Below, one piece after another: positions 59,836-64,000 of a DNA stretch of 64,000 nucleotides. Location: positions 1,282,501 to 1,346,500 of the forward strand of contig JAUTXW010000143.1 in assembly GCA_030620095.1 (NCBI GenBank), written 5' to 3'. The stretch is from Kuschelorhynchus macadamiae. Its lineage: Eukaryota > Arthropoda > Insecta > Coleoptera > Curculionidae. The number at the start of each line of letters is the position of its first letter. Within the stretch, counting starts at the first letter, position 1. Below the pieces are notes generated by a model. The model saw only the letters and a program-made list of their open reading frames with translations, was not told the origin of the DNA and ran no database searches. A program made the translations under genes and the position numbers.

Positions 59836-61364
59836 TTCTCGCGCATCTGGGTGGGATGGTGTTTCAAGGCTCTCGTGGACAATGTTTTGTCTGTTCTTTC
59901 TAAAGCCATAATTATTTCATTTGCTAATGGCGATTTCCCATCTTGTCTGAAAATGGCAATTGTGATTCCTCTTCACAAGAGCGGTGATCACGAAAGCCCT
60001 TCAAATTTTCGACTGATTGCCTTATTACCAACACTAGCAAAAATTATAGAAAAGATTGTCAAAAAACGTATATTAACTTTTTTAAAATCACAACAAATTT
60101 TAAGTCATGCGCAGTTTGGATTTCAAAGCAAAAAAAGCACTAAAGATGCTATATTCTCTTTTTTAGATAGGCTTTATATAAAACTGAACGACAACAACAA
60201 ACAAACCTATTGCACTTTTCTGCCAAAATATTACAACTATTTTAATTTTATTCAAAACGACAAAGAATCAGCTGCGGCGGTTCTTTGTGATCTTTCTAAG
60301 GCGTTCGATTGCATTAATCACTATATTTTATTAGAATACCTAGAGATGTATGGTTTTAGAGGAGTGACGTTGGACTGATTTAGATCGTATCTAACTGGGA
60401 GGTAACAAAGTGTTTGTTTCAATGGCCAAACATCGGATGGTCTTAGAGTTGAGTATGGGGTATCTCAGGACTCGGTTTTGGGGCCCATACTCTTTCTATT
60501 ATATGTCAATGACTTGTCATCGGTAAAAATATCGGGTACGTTTACCCTGTTTGCTGATGATGCCAATGCCCTCGGGCATAGTAATAATGTGACTGTTTTG
60601 AATGCTTTGGTAAATAGAGACTTACTTACCACAAAGAGATAGTGTGACGCGAACCATCTTACATTAAATACAAACAAAACTTGTATAATGTCGTTTAAAT
60701 GTGACTTTAATGAAGTATCCGTTGATAAATCTCCGTTAAATTGTCTGACAGAGAATACATTTTTGGGTATTTATATCGATAAAAGGTTAAAATTTGAAAG
60801 TCACATTGAAAAGTTAAGCAAAAAATTGTCTTCCAACTGCTATGCATTGAGAGTGATTAGTACGAGCTAGATTATGCAATATCTAGAAACACATACTTTG
60901 CTTTAATAGACTCTTACCTTAAGTACGGAATTTTTTTTTGTGGAACCTGTTCAAGGCAACTCTTCAACTCAGTTTTTATTCTTCAGAGAAGAGCGGTTCA
61001 ATACATGTGTAAGGCTAGAGTGAGAGACTCTTGTCGACCACTATTTATTTCTGAGAGAATTCTTACGTTGCCTCGCATTTTTATTTTGGAATCTGCTTGT
61101 ATGATGCACAAGAAATTTAAAGATACAATTAACGATAACTCTATACACAATACGCGTTCTTAACATATTATTTCTCTTCCTATTCCTTCGTCTGCTCAAG
61201 ACCTAAATTCAATTATTTATAATATTAAGAGAATTTTTAATCATCTGCCTCTAGATTTAAGACAAGAACAAAGTGGGAGGGTGTTTAGAAAAAAATTAAA
61301 GTCCCTTATTATTAGGCGACCATTTTATGACTTGGACGATTCCTTTCGAGACGGGCTTAACTAG
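59836..61364 (+). pseudogene. LINE reverse transcriptase pseudogene (Jockey/CR1-like group)
   Basis: 5'-truncated: starts at RASGWDGVS, then SFANGDFPSCLKMAIVIPLH and NFRLIALLPTLAKIIEKIV (fingers), QFGFQSKKSTKDAIFSFLDR, and motif A AAVLCDLSKAFDCINH (about 60275-60322). About 20 extra residues precede motif A. The GVSQDSVLGPILFLLYVNDL block (normally GVPQGSVLGP) and an intact FADD box (60550-60561) follow. C-terminal blocks FLGIYIDKRLKFESHIEKLS, LKYGIFF, RAVQYMCKARVRDSCRPLF and FNHLPLDLRQEQSGRVFRKK come next. Stops near 60376, 60403 and 60641 inactivate it. It shares its C-terminal pattern with the LINE at 556. Confidence 0.8.
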
Positions 61365-62051
61365 CGACTTATGGTGTTGAAATATTTATTTGTTTATCTC
61401 TTAATTTCTTATCGCCTTTTACATTTATGTTTCTATGTTATGTCAGTCAACTGTTAATATGTCATTTGTTTTTATACCTTTGATTTTTATTTTATTTTAA
61501 GGAATTAATTTTGTAATTAAATTAAATTTAATAGTAGTATATTTATATGTATCTATGTATGTGTGTATGTATGTATGCGTGTGTATGTGTGTATGCATGT
61601 GCGTATCTATGCGTATGTATGTATATATGTATGTATATATATCGTATATGTATGTATATGCGCATATATTTATTTTTATATTATTTATTTATATTTTATG
61701 GGTATAATTAGCCTAAATTTTACACATTTTTTTACAGCTTTGTTAACGAGATTTTAAGCTTACTTTGACTTTGACAATTTTGTATAAAACCCGAAGATCT
61801 CGAAAACAGTCTTTTAAAAACAAATATTCTTATTTATAAGTTGTTTAAACCCTCTGAGTTACAGCGATTATACTGGTCTACTGAATAAGGTAGTAGTATA
61901 GCCAAGACTACTTGCAAAATAACCTTCCCTCAGCTTCTTACTACTACAGCGGCTAAAGTTCGATACCCAAAAATCTGACAAAGATGTCTAGAATAATAGT
62001 TTTTCCACATTTGGAGTTTTCATTTAAATTTTCACGGAGCTCATTGCTTTT
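61365..62051. repeat. LINE 3' region and (TATG)n microsatellite
   Basis: T-rich 3' tail of the LINE, then a TATG/TGTG microsatellite at about 61540-61660. The 64-codon frame from 61563 is a translated microsatellite. The rest to 62051 shows no feature. Confidence 0.45.
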
Positions 62052-62905
62052 TACTTCCTTCGTACAAGGGAAACAGGTATTATAATCGTGAAAAATCACC
62101 ATCGGAGATTTTTTCGGATTTCTACGCTTCAAGGCACCTAGGTACCTTGCTGACACAATGTTTTCCGATTCTGTACGGTCTATCCGCAGCATAGATAAAA
62201 AACAACTGAACCTATTGACTTCAAATTTTGATCAACAATTAAAGGTCACATGAGAATGACCTAGTATCATTTTGGTAAAAATCCAATATGGCGAAACAAA
62301 GTAACAGCCAAGTGAAATGTTAAAGAAATTATTACTAAAAAACTAATTATCCAATTTACCTTAAATATTGCAGAAAAATCTAGTGTTACATAGGAATTTT
62401 GGTAACGGTAGATAACATTTTGGTACGAATCCAAGATATTAGATTAATTTCAAATTTTGTGCACTAAGAGTGTTATGGAGGTAAACTGGTAAAACTGTGG
62501 TACGTATTCAAGATGGCTGAACAAATAGCGGTCAAAAAAAAAATGTTTAAAGAATCAACTTAAGAAAAACATCTTATTTAATTGCCTTCAAATTTTGCAG
62601 AACAATTAAATATGATATACGGATAAACTGGTAGAAATTCAAGATGGCAGTGCAAAATGGCAGTCTTAAAAAATCGGTGTAAAAACTACTTATTCAATTT
62701 ACTTTAAGTTATACCCAAAAATCAATTGTGGGATAGGTAGAAACTGGCAAAATATTGGTACGAATCCAATGTGGTGGAACAAAATGGCGCCCAATAAAAA
62801 TATTTGAAAAGATAGTATATATGTATTACTAAATGACTGTGTGCGGTACGAAATTGTCAGAGTTTACAATTTTTAATAAAAGGAAAAACTCATAACGATT
62901 GAGGC
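62052..62905 (+). repeat. ATGGCGG-rich repeat element, copy 3
   Basis: Starts TACTTCCTTCGTACAAGGGA and ends CATAACGATTGAGG, decayed versions of copy 1's inverted ends. The subrepeat order is as in copy 1, with phrases TCCAATATGGCGAAACAAAG, AAGATGGCTGAACAAA, CAAGATGGCAGTGCAAAATG and GAACAAAATGGCGCCC. Non-coding. Confidence 0.6.
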
Positions 62906-64000
62906 TTCGGCTAATTTTTTTTCTGAAAAATTCATAACATTGAGTACTATCACTATAAATTATTGGAAGTTGTTTTTAAATCATAGAAAATGTGTAAAGT
63001 CTCCAACGATTAACGCCAAAATTTCCGAAATAATTGTTTGTATCAATTTTTAATTTTTGTTTTCAAAAATAAGAGGTTTTCGTTGTTCGTCATAATGTTT
63101 CCAAAATGAATATGTATAACTTGCATTCTTCGCTCTATAGAAATCTGATTTTATTCATCTCGGTTTAAGCCGGCTGCGGGCGACGACCGACAATATAATA
63201 TATATCGTATCTCTGTAATGAGGTATAATATTATATTATATTAAAATATTTGCAGACAAGGAATATTTTTTCATATTTTTAGTCTAGTCATCTGTTTATT
63301 TTTTTGTCTCTGTGCTTCGTTACTTTGTCATATATTCTCAAAATGGCTTTTACTGACATGATATGGGCTAGATATAGTCGATAGTTTATCAGAAGATGAA
63401 CAGAATGCCGGGTTTGATGAAACTTTAGCGATAATTGCTACTAAGGATAAAAAACACAAGATTATGGGTATCTAATCACAATTTAGAAAAGAATTTGCTC
63501 TGTTCAATGACTTAAGTGACGAAAAACTACAAGTTATTCTCGGATGGATAGGAAGTTTTTTGAACTTTACGCTTACGTAAAAATATGAGAGAAATTATCA
63601 GTTCGATGAAACGATAAGGAGTTAGTTTAATGCAAATCCGTATTTTAAAACAAAATAGAAGTAGATGTATAAAGAGCTAAGAGAAATAAGCAGTTTTGAA
63701 AAGTTATACGTCAAAATTTAATAAAATCAATACGCTTGTAATATAAAGCATTTTCTAGCTAAATTAACAGTGCATTTTTTGGTGAGTTCTATAAGTGGTC
63801 GAAGGAAGAATTTATATGAGTTTTATCTGAACAGAGTTTTTAGAGGTCGACATGTTGTATGACATTTTTTTCACATTACATCTATTTTTTCAGATCCAAA
63901 CCCGCGAAAACTTATTTTTTAAAAATCTGACGCCCTCCCTCTTTTTGGGAACTAACTATAGATAGCTAAAGGGTCAGATCTGTGTAGAGTTTAAACTCTA
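62906..64000. other. Right edge: mostly AT-rich, one coding-like remnant
   Basis: Across frames at 63345-63640 the plus strand reads MAFTDMIWARYSR, LSEDEQNAGFDETLAIIATK and FRKEFALFNDLSDEKLQV, then FRMDRKFFEL-like and REKLSVR-like pieces. This faintly recalls the N-terminal part of PIF/Harbinger transposases, but no catalytic motif is visible. A short AT palindrome lies near 63218-63244. Nothing else supported. Confidence 0.25.

Noticed and set aside
61563..61757. 64-codon frame rich in Tyr, Val and Cys
   Set aside because: Translated TATG/TGTG microsatellite downstream of the LINE.

Overview
This is an AT-rich, gene-poor piece of a eukaryotic genome, most likely an insect. The evidence is several mariner-type transposons with long inverted repeats, hAT elements, two families of Penelope-like elements (PLE), LINE (non-LTR) retrotransposon remains, tRNA-derived SINEs, long (TA)n tracts and canonical GT-AG splice sites. 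A beetle would fit, but I cannot prove the order from sequence alone. There are no operons, rRNA genes, intact tRNA genes or CRISPR arrays. Nearly every long open frame is either a decayed transposable element or a translated microsatellite.

Host gene. The best host signal is the 3' end of a plus-strand gene. A 155-nt exon (10200-10354) has an open frame, a TTTTAG acceptor and a GTAAGA donor, and ends two bases into a codon. A last exon (22334-22466) starts with the single base that completes a Trp codon and runs to TAA, followed by an AATAAA. The intron between them is about 12 kb and is filled with mobile elements. Earlier exons would lie to the left, probably outside the window. I do not recognise the protein.

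Layout. 1-10199: LINE remains, degenerate tandem repeats and (TA)n. 10200-22466: the host gene 3' end; its intron holds a solo LTR split by a hAT element that is itself interrupted by a 98-bp PLE end, a repeat family rich in ATGGCGG motifs, a 30-bp minisatellite built as inverted arrays, a minus-strand mariner and a LINE. 22800-31900: a second mariner, a SINE, a PLE with reverse transcriptase (RT) and GIY-YIG parts, and one copy of a dispersed repeat. 31950-34730: a DNA transposon with perfect 32-bp terminal inverted repeats (TIRs), a 4-bp target-site duplication (TSD), repeated subterminal motifs and a spliced but frameshifted transposase, next to a large (TA)n tract. 34730-46000: the second copy of the dispersed repeat, foldbacks, a PLE split by a hAT element with an 8-bp TSD, a mariner-type MITE and a THAP-domain remnant. 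46000-51000: a candidate exon, a tandem duplication and a SINE. 51000-54520: a large inverted-repeat element holding a mariner and a second-family PLE. 54520-64000: MITEs, tandem repeats, a LINE RT pseudogene and another ATGGCGG-repeat copy.

The elements do not work together as a pathway. They record successive insertions, and in several places the TSDs give the order. Boundaries without a TSD are approximate. No database search was possible, so family names rest on motifs I could read.
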